Shown here one piece after another: positions 7,464 to 16,000 of a stretch of 33,650 nt of DNA. A model generated the notes under the pieces. It saw nothing but the letters and a program-made list of their open reading frames with translations, ran no database searches and had not been told where the DNA came from. Source of the stretch: Chloroflexota bacterium (GTDB lineage Bacteria; Chloroflexota; Dehalococcoidia; Lucifugimonadales; JACPCL1); the NCBI GenBank assembly GCA_016202485.1, contig JACQOP010000030.1:1-33650 (forward strand), written 5' to 3'. The position numbers were made by a program, and so were the translations under genes. Each line of letters starts with the position of its first letter. Position 1 is the stretch's first letter.

Positions 7464-9191
7464 ATGCCGAGAATGACCGGTACCCAAGCCCTTGTCCAAC
7501 TCCTCCGCGCAGAAGGGGCCAGCACCATCTTCGGCAACCCTGGTACCACCGAGTCGCCCCTTATAGACGCCCTGGACAGCGCCCGGGACATCCGCTACAT
7601 CGTCACCCTCCAGGAAGCTTCCGCCCTGGCCATGGCCGATGGCTACGCCCGGGCCACCGGCAAGCCAGCCTTCGTCCAGGTACACATCTCGGTCGGCGTC
7701 GCCAATGCCGACAGTATGCTGTACAACGCCTTCAAAGGCGGCACACCTCTAGTGGTCACCGCCGGCCAGGTGGATACCCACCTGCTCCTCCAGGACGCGG
7801 TCCTCAGCTCCGACCAGGCGGAGCGCACCCGGTACACCAAGTGGTCTGCGGAAGTGCTTCATCCCAGGGAACTCCCCATGGCCCTGCGCCGCGCCTTCAA
7901 GATCGCCAAGACCCCTCCCACCGGCCCCACCTTCCTGTCCTTGCCCTGGAACGTCATGGACGAGGCCGATGACCTGAACGACGTAGTCGGCTCTTCCCCA
8001 GGCTATTTTCGCATCCAGCCGGACGCCGAAGCGGTGGAGAAGACCGCGGCTCTGCTGGCCAAGGCGGAGCACCCCGTCATGCTCATTGGCGACCGCATCG
8101 CCCAATCAGCGGGCATGCATGAGGCGGTTGCCCTGGCTGAAACCCTGGGCGCCACGGTCTATGCAGGCTCCTTTACCGAGGTCAACTTCCCCACCAGCCA
8201 TCCCCAGTACATGGGCGGCGTAGGCGTCGGCTGGCCCAACCAGGCGGTGCGCAACGCCCTCAAAGACGCCGATGTCGTCCTCATCGTCGGCTCCGACGTC
8301 CTCCCCGCCTATGGCTACACGCGAGAGCCCTTCTTCGGCCCCAAGACCAAGCTCATCCACCTGGACAACAGCCAGTGGGATATTGAGAAGAAGTACCCGG
8401 TAGAAATTGGCATGACCGCGGACCCCAAGGCCGGCATGGCCGAACTTGCCGCCGCCCTGGATGCTACCATGAACGGCGAGGAGAAAGAATCGGCCCGCTC
8501 CCGCGCCGCTGCTCTGGGCCAGGCAAAGGCCCAGCGCAAGGCCGCCTTCCAGCAGCGCGCCCGCACCGCCTGGAACAATGCCCCCATTTCGCCAGAGCGC
8601 ATGATGGGGGAGCTTGCCCAGGTGATGCCCAAGGACGCCATCATGTGTAGCGAGGCCATAACCAGCGGCGGCGCCCTCATGGGATCCATGGATTTTGATG
8701 CTCCGGGCAGTTACTACTCGGCCCGGGGCGGCGCATTGGGCTGGGGCATGCCTGGCCCCCTGGGTGTGAAGCTGGCAAACCCCGACCGCCCAGTTGTGGC
8801 CGTCGTGGGCGATGGTTCCTCCATGTACACCGTCCAAGCCCTCTGGACGGCGGCGCGCTACAACATCCCCGTGGTCTACGCCATCTGCAACAACGGGAGC
8901 TGGCGCATCCTGCGTGAAGGCATGGCTCGTTACCTCACCGACTCGGGACGCAACCCAGAAAACGCGCTGCTGAACTTCAAGGCCTTGCCCCTGGACCTGG
9001 CAAAGGTGGCCGAAGGCTTTGGCGTGGAGGGGATCCGCGTGGACAAGCCAGAAGACCTGCGGAAGGCTTACGAGCGTGCCTTCGCCGCCGGCAAGCCCGT
9101 TCTGGTGGACGTGCATATTGACGACACTATGCCCACCGAGGCCCTTCAAAGCGACTACCGCCCCTTCAATCCCTATACCATTAGCCATTAA
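7464..9191 (+). CDS. ThDP-dependent decarboxylase, benzoylformate decarboxylase-like
   Basis: A 575-residue enzyme with the three-domain plan of the pyruvate decarboxylase/acetolactate synthase family. E51 in TLQEAS is the conserved glutamate that activates thiamine diphosphate; H74 in QVHIS corresponds to the active-site His of benzoylformate decarboxylase. The ThDP/Mg site is GDGSS (449-453) and NN (476-477), spaced as in the canonical motif, and the stretch GSYYSARGGALGWG plus SALWTAA-like QALWTAARYNIP strongly recall benzoylformate decarboxylase. Likely reaction: non-oxidative decarboxylation or ligation of a 2-oxo acid in the cytoplasm. The acetolactate synthase FAD segment is not evident. 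A GGGAG site precedes ATG 7464. The CoA-transferase gene follows 81 bp later, probably in one operon. Confidence 0.87.
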   Translation: MPRMTGTQALVQLLRAEGASTIFGNPGTTESPLIDALDSARDIRYIVTLQEASALAMADGYARATGKPAFVQVHISVGVANADSMLYNAFKGGTPLVVTAGQVDTHLLLQDAVLSSDQAERTRYTKWSAEVLHPRELPMALRRAFKIAKTPPTGPTFLSLPWNVMDEADDLNDVVGSSPGYFRIQPDAEAVEKTAALLAKAEHPVMLIGDRIAQSAGMHEAVALAETLGATVYAGSFTEVNFPTSHPQYMGGVGVGWPNQAVRNALKDADVVLIVGSDVLPAYGYTREPFFGPKTKLIHLDNSQWDIEKKYPVEIGMTADPKAGMAELAAALDATMNGEEKESARSRAAALGQAKAQRKAAFQQRARTAWNNAPISPERMMGELAQVMPKDAIMCSEAITSGGALMGSMDFDAPGSYYSARGGALGWGMPGPLGVKLANPDRPVVAVVGDGSSMYTVQALWTAARYNIPVVYAICNNGSWRILREGMARYLTDSGRNPENALLNFKALPLDLAKVAEGFGVEGIRVDKPEDLRKAYERAFAAGKPVLVDVHIDDTMPTEALQSDYRPFNPYTISH

Positions 9192-9272
9192 GGACTGGCG
9201 CAAGATCAACATCGCAACCAGGAGCCGGCGAGGAGGCATTGCCCCACAGGGAGACCCGCCAAAGGAGACCAA

Positions 9273-10421
9273 ATGACGGAAGGCGTTCTAGAAGGCGTGA
9301 AGGTCATTGACCTCACCCACTACATTGCAGGGCCCTACTGCACCAAGCTCATGGCCGACTACGGTGCGGAGGTCATCAAGATTGAGCCGCCGGAGGGCGA
9401 CCCCTGCCGCATGATTGGCCCATTCCCTGGAGACATCCCCCACAAAGAAAAGGGCGGCTACTTCCTCTACCTCAACAGCAACAAGAAGAGCGTCGTGCTG
9501 GACCTGAAGCAGCCCCAGGACAAAGAGCAGCTTTTGGCCCTGGTCAAGGACGCAGACATCGTGGTGGAGAACTTTGCCCCCCATGTCATGCAAGACCTGG
9601 GGTTGACCTACGACACGCTGTCCCAGGCCAACCCCCGCATTATCATGGCCTCCATCTCCAACTTCGGCCAGACCGGCCCCTACAAGGACTGGAAGGCCAC
9701 GGAGATCGTTGTGGAGGCCATCGGTGGCAACATGTACGTCAGCGGCGACTACGACCGCGAACCTCTCTCCTTCGGCGTGCCACTGTATCAGTTTGTGGCG
9801 GGGCAGAATGCCCTGGCCGGCGCCCTGATCGCCCTGTGGGAGCGTGAACGCAGCAGCCAGGGCCAGCACATAGACGTCTCCCTCACCGAGGCCGTCACCG
9901 CCTGCTTGCCCTACGCCTTCCAGTACTACACCTACATCGGGGCGGTATGGCGGCGTGGCCCCAGGCGCCGCATCCTCTTTGGTGTGGACCTATGGCCCTG
10001 CAAGGACGGCCACGTTGGCCTTTCCGTCATCCGCAGCACCGACTTTGAGGAGATCGCCGGCTTCCTGGGCGCAGCCGAGCTCTTTGACCCCAAGTTCTCC
10101 ACTCCCGATGGCCGGGAGGAGCACTACGAGGAGCTGAAACAGCACTACCTTGCGGCCCTGGCGGAAAAAGGCAAGGACGAGTTCTTCAACGAGGCCCACG
10201 CCTGGCGGCTCATGGCCAGCCGGGAGCTGCTGCCCACGGAGTTGCTGCAATGCGAGCAACTTCTGGACCGTGGCTACTTCCTGCAGGCGGAGCATCCTGT
10301 GGCCGGCAGGCTCTCTTTGCCTGGGGAGGTCCTTGGCCTCACTGAATCCCCGGCGTCCCTGCGGTCACCAGCCCCGCTGCTGGGCCAGCACACTGAAGCG
10401 GTGCTGGGGTTGCTGCGCTGA
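9273..10421 (+). CDS. CaiB/BaiF family CoA-transferase (class III), catalytic Asp replaced by Gln
   Basis: A 382-residue class III CoA-transferase-family protein. Family features are the opening LEGVKVIDLTHYIAGPYCTKLMADYGAEVIKIE, the NSNKKSVVLDLK stretch (68-79), VENFAP (98-103), SISNFGQTGPY (127-137) and GQHIDVSL (197-204). At the position where the family carries the Asp that forms the acyl-anhydride intermediate (GxPxxDxxAG), this protein reads GVPLYQFVAG, so the residue is Gln173. It may be inactive as a single chain and act with the second CoA-transferase 234 bp downstream, or be a branch with different chemistry. ATG 9273 is preceded by AAAGGAGACC. Family membership is secure; substrate is not known. 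Confidence 0.88.
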   Translation: MTEGVLEGVKVIDLTHYIAGPYCTKLMADYGAEVIKIEPPEGDPCRMIGPFPGDIPHKEKGGYFLYLNSNKKSVVLDLKQPQDKEQLLALVKDADIVVENFAPHVMQDLGLTYDTLSQANPRIIMASISNFGQTGPYKDWKATEIVVEAIGGNMYVSGDYDREPLSFGVPLYQFVAGQNALAGALIALWERERSSQGQHIDVSLTEAVTACLPYAFQYYTYIGAVWRRGPRRRILFGVDLWPCKDGHVGLSVIRSTDFEEIAGFLGAAELFDPKFSTPDGREEHYEELKQHYLAALAEKGKDEFFNEAHAWRLMASRELLPTELLQCEQLLDRGYFLQAEHPVAGRLSLPGEVLGLTESPASLRSPAPLLGQHTEAVLGLLR

Positions 10422-10470
10422 TAGTCACCCTTTCTCAGTTGTGCGGAGGGCCATACCCTGGCCGGGGGAT

Positions 10471-10576
10471 GCGAAGCCTGTCCTTGAATAAGCCGAAGCT
10501 CCGAGTCTGTCGCGAGTCCCGCACGAAGTCGGGACACTGAGCGCAGCGAACGGGGAGCCGAAGGAGGTGTCCCCCG
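10471..10576. repeat. degenerate intergenic repeat, copy 1
   Basis: The gap between the two CoA-transferase genes holds a GC-rich repeat-like segment whose minus strand shares three blocks with 32420-32456: GGGGGANACCTCCTTCG (10559-10575, one mismatch), TTCGCTGCGCTCA (10538-10550, exact) and TCAAGGACAGGCTT (10474-10487, exact). It also contains a 6-bp hairpin, GTCCCG (10516-10521) with CGGGAC (10530-10535). It looks like one member of a dispersed intergenic repeat family. Confidence 0.65.
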
Positions 10577-10655
10577 GCCTCATGGGCAGGTGGGCACAAA
10601 CGCCCCGGCAGCCTGAGAGAATCTGAAAGGCATTCCAAACCCAAAGAGGAACACC

Positions 10656-12080
10656 ATGGCAGACCTGCCCCTGAAAGGCATTCGCATCCTGGAGGCCTCG
10701 GACATCCTGGCCCTGCCCACCGCCATGAGCATTATGGCCGACATGGGCGCCGAGGTCATCCACGTGGAGTACCACCAGCGTCCCAACTTCTACCGCTTCC
10801 TGGGTCCCTTCCCGGAGAGCCGTCCCGGGGCCAACTGGCATGACCGCTCCGCCGCCTTCAACGCCTCCAACCGCAGTAAGCTCAGCCTTTCCCTCAACCT
10901 GGGCAGCCCCAAGGGCAGGGACATCTTTCTGAAGCTGGTAAAGAAAAGCGACGTAGTAGCGGAAAACTTCTCCGCCCGGGTCATGGGCAACTTCGGCCTC
11001 CACTACCCGGAGCTCAAGAAGGTCAAAGACGACATCATCATGCTGTCCAACACCGGCTACGGCCACAGCGGCCCCTGGCGTGATTACGTGGGCATGGCCC
11101 AAGTCATAGAAGCGGCTATCACGGCCCACGTCACCGGCTACCCCGACCGGCTACCCGGCAAGGCCGGCCAGTCCATCATGGACCTTATCGTCGCCTGGAA
11201 CATCGTCAATGCCATCATGCTGGCCCTCCTCTTCCGGCGGCGCACCGGCAAGGGCCAGTGGATTGACCACTCCATGCTCCAGGCCTGCATCCCCGTGGCC
11301 ATCGGCCCCCTCATGGACGCCGTGATGAATGGCCGGGACCAGATGCGCCGGGGTAACCGCGATGCCGTCCACGCCCCCCAGGGCTGCTATCCCTGCCAGG
11401 GCGACGACGACTGGGTGGTCATCTCCATCACCTCCGATGAAGAGTGGCAGGCCTTCGTCCAGGCCACCGATGGCCCTGCCTGGGCCGGCGACCCCCGCTT
11501 TGCGACAGAGGCAGGCCGCATGGCTGCCCACGATGAACTGGACCGCCACATCTCGGCCTGGACTGCCGGCCAGGACAAGATAGCCATCATGGAACTCCTG
11601 CAACAGGCTGGCGTTCCCGCGGGTGCAGTCTTGAAGAACAAAGAAGTCCTGGCCAACCCCCACTACCAGGCCCGGAGCTTCTGGGAACTGGTCAGCCACC
11701 CGCCGGAGACGGGCATCGGCGCACGCTGGTACTCTGGGCGCCCCTTCACGATGTCCCGCACCCCAGGCAAAGCCCGCCGCGCCACCGCGCCTCTGGCCTA
11801 CGATAACAAGTACATCCTGGAGGAGCTCCTGGAGCTGGACGAGGACACCATCCTGGACCTTGAGGATGAAGGAGTCATCGCTACTTACCTCACAGGAGCC
11901 GAGGTGGGCGATATGCGAGTGGGTAACATGCCCGGCGGCTACCGGCCCGCCTCACCCACTCCCCAGGGCCTGGTGGAGCGCGGCGACGCGCAGTCCTTTG
12001 ACGCCGACTACAACGAAGTCCTGGGCCAGAAGGTCAGCGGGCCCAGCGCCGCCAAAGGGAGAATACCGCTGGGGGAATAG
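10656..12080 (+). CDS. CaiB/BaiF family CoA-transferase (class III) with intact catalytic Asp
   Basis: A 474-residue class III CoA-transferase. It opens LKGIRILEASDILALPTAMSIMADMGAEVIHVE, has NRSKLSLSLNL (72-82), SNTGYGHSGPW (131-141) and the GKGQWIDHSM box (198-207). The family's catalytic Asp is present as D176 in SIMDLIVAWN, aligned with Gln173 of the preceding gene. It is about 70 residues longer than typical members; the extra C-terminal tail (after about residue 395) is acidic, then Gly/Pro-rich. Expected role: moving CoA from an acyl-CoA donor to a carboxylic acid. AGAGGA lies 8 nt before ATG 10656. Being next to an Asp-less paralogue recalls two-subunit enzymes such as benzylsuccinate CoA-transferase BbsEF; a complex is inference. 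Confidence 0.88.
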   Translation: MADLPLKGIRILEASDILALPTAMSIMADMGAEVIHVEYHQRPNFYRFLGPFPESRPGANWHDRSAAFNASNRSKLSLSLNLGSPKGRDIFLKLVKKSDVVAENFSARVMGNFGLHYPELKKVKDDIIMLSNTGYGHSGPWRDYVGMAQVIEAAITAHVTGYPDRLPGKAGQSIMDLIVAWNIVNAIMLALLFRRRTGKGQWIDHSMLQACIPVAIGPLMDAVMNGRDQMRRGNRDAVHAPQGCYPCQGDDDWVVISITSDEEWQAFVQATDGPAWAGDPRFATEAGRMAAHDELDRHISAWTAGQDKIAIMELLQQAGVPAGAVLKNKEVLANPHYQARSFWELVSHPPETGIGARWYSGRPFTMSRTPGKARRATAPLAYDNKYILEELLELDEDTILDLEDEGVIATYLTGAEVGDMRVGNMPGGYRPASPTPQGLVERGDAQSFDADYNEVLGQKVSGPSAAKGRIPLGE

Positions 12081-12092
12081 GGCTGGCATACT

Positions 12093-12578
12093 ATGGCTGA
12101 AGTCGCCAGGTGGGAGCTGCTCTGGGCCTGGGCCATTGGAGCTGTAGGGTCCATGGCCTACTATACCGTGGTCTATTTTGGGTTCATCGGGGCGGGAAGA
12201 GAGTCTCGGGACTATATTCTCAGCCATTTCTGGGGTAAGAACGGAGGAGGCACCCTCCTAAAGGTCACATGGTATATACTGGTGGGAGGAGCCATAGCCG
12301 GCGTCTTCCAGCTTGCGGAAACCGCCTTTGTCCCAGTCCAGTCCTTCATCCTGGGCGCCACCTGGCCCTCCATCGTAGGGCAACTTCTCTCCGGCAGGCA
12401 AGCAGGTCCTTCCGAGGGTGAATTGCGCAAGTGGGGCATCACGCCTGAAACACCACGGCTGGAAGAGGAAAAGGCCCAGCAGGCCGCCAGAGGGGCCAGA
12501 GAGTTCCTAAGGGAGTTGGGCTTGCCATCCCATGAGGCACCGCCAGCCCCTGGACAAGAGGAGGATACAGAACGATGA
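12093..12578 (+). CDS. small membrane protein of unknown function
   Basis: A 161-residue protein with a hydrophobic first part: a likely membrane helix at about residues 9-32, a second at about 58-75 (LVGGAIAGVFQLAETAF) and a possible third at about 80-95. The C-terminal third is soluble, charged and Pro/Glu-rich (PRLEEEKAQQAARGAREFLREL). I do not recognise the family. It starts 12 nt after the CoA-transferase stop and ends overlapping the next start by four bases (ATGA at 12575-12578), so it is translationally coupled to the CBS protein. The pairing suggests a small membrane protein with a nucleotide-sensing partner, but nothing more can be said. Confidence 0.65.
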   Translation: MAEVARWELLWAWAIGAVGSMAYYTVVYFGFIGAGRESRDYILSHFWGKNGGGTLLKVTWYILVGGAIAGVFQLAETAFVPVQSFILGATWPSIVGQLLSGRQAGPSEGELRKWGITPETPRLEEEKAQQAARGAREFLRELGLPSHEAPPAPGQEEDTER

Positions 12579-13015
12579 TGAGGCAGTCTGCGCCCCAACC
12601 GCTGAGAAATCGTGTGGAGTTGTTTCTTGACCCCGCCGGGAAGACCAACAAGCTACCCGACACAGCCACGTTAATCAATGTGCTGGAGAAGTTCAGCGAA
12701 GGTCATGGCGCCGTAGTTATTATTGACAGTGAAGAGCGGCCTGTGGGCATCTTTACCCCATCAGACATGCCCAAACTCCCACCGGCTGTTCGGCAAGACC
12801 GCACGTCCCTGGCCAAAGACCTCATGACCACCCCCGTCCACTGTGTAGAGCTCTCCTCTACTATTGAAGAAGCCCTGGACTTGATGCAAGACAAGGGCCT
12901 TCACACGGGCATCGTTGTGGTTGAAAGCAGAAGGAATATGCGCTACGCGGGCTATCTTTACCGGTCCAGCGTGGCAAAAATGCTCTCCACCCTGCTGGGG
13001 TCCAAGGCCTACTAA
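12575..13015 (+). CDS. CBS-domain protein
   Basis: A 146-residue protein made of two CBS motifs. The first runs from about LPDTATLINVLEKF to RPVGIFTPSDMP; the second from DLMTTPVHCVELSSTIEEALDLM through GIVVV to YAGYLYRSSVAKML. Paired CBS motifs form a Bateman module that usually binds adenine nucleotides or S-adenosylmethionine and regulates a partner enzyme or transporter. No catalytic domain is attached. The ATG overlaps the stop of the membrane protein gene, giving strong evidence that both are made together. A second ATG at 12578 is equally possible as start. It converges with the frameshifted gene at 13037. Confidence 0.8.
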   Translation: MMRQSAPQPLRNRVELFLDPAGKTNKLPDTATLINVLEKFSEGHGAVVIIDSEERPVGIFTPSDMPKLPPAVRQDRTSLAKDLMTTPVHCVELSSTIEEALDLMQDKGLHTGIVVVESRRNMRYAGYLYRSSVAKMLSTLLGSKAY

Positions 13016-13036
13016 CCACAGCAGTCGCCTATTGGG

Positions 13037-14090
13037 CTAGCCTTCCGCCTTACGGTCGGCGGTGTAACCAAGCACCTTCAGCACCCGCAGCACTCGCAGG
13101 GTCACCCACTTGCTGGGCTGTCCCCTTTGCTCAACATCTGCCCACATCTTGCCGTTATAGGTGTGCTCCAGCTTCCAGCGGCCATGGGCGTCCTGCTTCC
13201 CCAGCACCAGCTCAACCGCCTTCTGCAAGCGCGGGTCGCCGCCAGAGCCCAGGGCAGCCAGGGCCTCCAGGTTCTCCAGCACGTTGGACACATAGCCGGT
13301 GGGGTAGCCAAGCTTGAACCAGAGTGGGTTGGGCTTTTTCCCTACACCAAAGGGGTAATCGGCCACTGCAGGGTCCTTGCTGAGAAGGAACGCTGCCCCC
13401 AGGCGCAGGGCTTCGTCCATCGCAGGCGAGCGTCGGCCCTCGGGGGACCCTGGAAAGGCCCAGCAGTGCCTTGACCCCGCCCCAGGCACAAGGGAGGCCC
13501 AAGTTGACAGCGCAAGCAAACCCTGGGCCGGTGGTCCCAGCCTTGTAATACTTCTCTGCTGTGCCCTTTGCCTCCACACCTGCCACACCCGCTCCCACAA
13601 TCGCCCGCGCCTGCCACTGGAGCGCCCGCTGAAGGCGCCGGTGGCCCAGCCAGCCGAAGTCTATCAGGGCCTTTGCCAGCAGCCCCGACATGCAGTGGAC
13701 AAAGAGGCCTGGCGCGCCTGTGGGGGAAATGCCGCCATGGGCAGCACCATACCGTTTCAGAGCATACTCGCACCCCGCACGGACCCCGGGGTCAGCAGCA
13801 TCGGCCCCAAGCTGGGCGAGGAAGATGATTTGCCACACAGTGCTCGTGTACTTTGGTGAATAGCCGGGGCCCGGCTTGACCCAGTACCCCTCTTCCTGCG
13901 GCGCCGCCAGGATTGCAGGCACAGGACCGGTCGCCATCACCGCTGCCTGCGCCCGGCGCACCTGGGGGTCACTCTCTGGCAGGTCCAGCAGGTCACTCAA
14001 AGCAACATAACGCACCCCTGGGTTCGCTCCGTCCTCTTCCAGGAGCCAGGGCAACGGGTCCGCACGCAGCAAGTCTTTCCAGAGAGGCAT
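13037..14090 (-). pseudogene. terpenoid-cyclase-fold (prenyltransferase/squalene-oxidase repeat) protein, frameshifted
   Basis: Two overlapping minus-strand frames together encode one protein. The first starts MPLWKDLLRADPLPWLLEE at 14090 and is convincing to ALLGLSRVP; the second continues as EGRRSPAMDEALRLGAAFLL to the stop at 13037. Removing one base from the G5 run at 13442-13446 (C5 on the coding strand) joins them into 350 residues with no gap. The repeats (EGYWVKPGPGYSPKYTSTVWQ; GTTGPGFACAVNLGLPCAWG; QDAHGRWKLEHTYNGKMW) are of the alpha/alpha-barrel squalene-cyclase-like type seen in bacterial proteins sometimes mislabelled as NifH. No cyclase DxDD motif is seen, so the function is unknown. 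AAGGGG precedes the start. The single-base error may be sequencing, assembly or a real mutation. Confidence 0.8.
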
Positions 14091-14191
14091 GGGTTACCCC
14101 TTACGGATGAGCGTTGTAGCACTACCGTGCTCTTGCTAGGGAGTCGTCGCGCCAGTATCATGGCAACCGTATTTGTAAAAGGAGCGCAGTA

Positions 14192-15946
14192 ATGACGACA
14201 GAGCTTGCCAGACCTACCTACGGGTCAGACCTTGCCATCTGGATGATGCGCCAGCTTGGCATCAAGTACATTGCCCTCAACACCGGGGCCAGCTTCAAGT
14301 GGCTCCAGGACTCCATGGTCAACTACGCCGGCAACAACCCCGAAATCATCCAGTGCACCCACGAGGAGATATCCGTTGCCATTGCCCACGCTTACGCCAA
14401 GGCTACCGGCACGCCCATGGTGGCCGCCTGCCATGATGTCGTCGGTCTGCAGCACGCCAGCATGGCCATCTTCAACGCCTATTGCGACCGCGCCCCGGTC
14501 ATCGTCATCGGCGGCACCGGCCCCATGGACGCCACCGCCCGCCGGCCTGCCATTGACACCTTACACACCGCCCTGGTCCAGGGCAACCAGGTACGCGACT
14601 ACGTGAAGTGGGACGACCAGCCATCCAGCGTCGCCGCCATCCCCGACTCCTTCCTCCGCGGCTACATGACCGCCGTAAACCAGCCCCAAGGCCCCGTCTA
14701 CCTGTGCTACGACGCTACTCTCCAGGCGGAGCTTGTGGGGGAAAAGCTGGAGTTGCCGTCCCTGCCTAGCTACGCCAAGGCGACTTCCATAGGCCCCGAC
14801 CCCGATGCCATCAAGACCCTGGCCCGCTGGCTGGTGGACGCTGAGAACCCTCTGGTCATCGCCGAGTATCTTGGCCACACACCCTCGGTAGAGGCCCTGG
14901 TGGAACTGGCAGAGCTACTGGCCCTTCCTGTCGCCGACCGGGGTGGGCGCTTCAACTTCCCCAACAATCACCCCCTGGACATTACTGGCCGCGACGTGGA
15001 GTTGCTGCGTGACCGGGACGTGGTGCTTTCCCTGGAGGCCAAAGACCTGTGGGGCACCCTCCACACGGGCGCCCGCAATAACTACAGCGACCGCCCTTTG
15101 ACCCCCCCATCCTGTAAGGTCGCCAGCATCTCCCTGTGGGAGCTGCGTGACCGCGGCTGGGCCCAGGACTGGCAGCGGCCGGCCCCCGTTGACCTGAACA
15201 TCATGGGGGATCCCTCTGTTGCCTTGCCTATGCTGGTGGAGGAGTGCAAGAAACTCCTGGATGGCAAGAGCAAGACGAAATACGAGCGCCGCTCCCAGGC
15301 TATCACCCAGCTCCACAACGAGACCAAGCAACGGTGGCTCCGGCAGGTCCGAGAAGGCTGGGACTCCAGCCCCATCGCCCCAGGCCGTCTGGCCTCGGAA
15401 ATGTGGGAGGTCATCAAGGGCGAGGACTGGGTGCTGGGTAGCGGCGGCCTGGGCGGCTGGCCCCGCCGTATCTGGGATTTTACCAAACCCTATCAGAGCT
15501 TGGGGGGCTCCGGCGGCCTGGGCCTCGGCTACGGCTACTCCGCCGCCATAGGCGCGGCCCTGGCCAACCGGGGCAATGGACGGCTCGTCCTCAACCTCCA
15601 GTCCGACGGCGACCTCCTGTACACACCTGGAGCGCCGTGGACGGCGGCCCACCACAAGCTCCCCATCTTGACGGTCATGTTCAACAACCGCAACCTGTTC
15701 AACTCCGATGAGCACGCCCGGAACGTTGCCACTGAGCGCAACCGCCCTGTGGAAACGCGGCATATCGGCGTGCGCATGGCCGACCCTGTTATTGACTTTG
15801 CCAAGCTGGCCGAGTCCCAGGGTGTGTATGGCATTGGCCCCATTGTCACGCCGGACAAAATTGCCCCAGCCCTCCAGCAGGCCCACAAATACGTCAATGA
15901 CACAGGCATGCCTGCCCTGGTGGACGTGGTCTGCCTGGACAGATAG
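14192..15946 (+). CDS. divergent ThDP-dependent enzyme of the acetolactate synthase/benzoylformate decarboxylase family
   Basis: A 584-residue second ThDP enzyme, clearly different from that at 7464. E58 in CTHEEIS aligns with the cofactor-activating Glu, H81 in ACHDVVG with the benzoylformate decarboxylase active-site His. The ThDP/Mg motif reads SDGDL (471-475) ... FNN (497-499): the first Gly of the GDG motif is Ser, while the metal-binding Asp and the NN pair are kept. The block PWTAAHHKLPILTVMFNNRN is typical of the family. Likely a 2-oxo-acid decarboxylase or carboligase of unknown substrate. A strong AAGGAG lies 9 nt upstream of ATG 14192. A short inverted repeat AGCAC-TACC-GTGCT (14118-14131) sits in the spacer to the divergent gene. 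Confidence 0.83.
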   Translation: MTTELARPTYGSDLAIWMMRQLGIKYIALNTGASFKWLQDSMVNYAGNNPEIIQCTHEEISVAIAHAYAKATGTPMVAACHDVVGLQHASMAIFNAYCDRAPVIVIGGTGPMDATARRPAIDTLHTALVQGNQVRDYVKWDDQPSSVAAIPDSFLRGYMTAVNQPQGPVYLCYDATLQAELVGEKLELPSLPSYAKATSIGPDPDAIKTLARWLVDAENPLVIAEYLGHTPSVEALVELAELLALPVADRGGRFNFPNNHPLDITGRDVELLRDRDVVLSLEAKDLWGTLHTGARNNYSDRPLTPPSCKVASISLWELRDRGWAQDWQRPAPVDLNIMGDPSVALPMLVEECKKLLDGKSKTKYERRSQAITQLHNETKQRWLRQVREGWDSSPIAPGRLASEMWEVIKGEDWVLGSGGLGGWPRRIWDFTKPYQSLGGSGGLGLGYGYSAAIGAALANRGNGRLVLNLQSDGDLLYTPGAPWTAAHHKLPILTVMFNNRNLFNSDEHARNVATERNRPVETRHIGVRMADPVIDFAKLAESQGVYGIGPIVTPDKIAPALQQAHKYVNDTGMPALVDVVCLDR

Positions 15947-16000
15947 GACAGAATCCCCAGCCCCGGTAAGCCCAAAAGTGAACCCTTTGAAAGGCAGAGC

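Noticed and set aside
8106-9272. 388-codon open frame on the minus strand
   Set aside because: Antisense to the ThDP enzyme at 7464; low-complexity composition and no motifs.
14915-15886. 323-codon open frame on the minus strand
   Set aside because: Antisense to the second ThDP enzyme; no family pattern.
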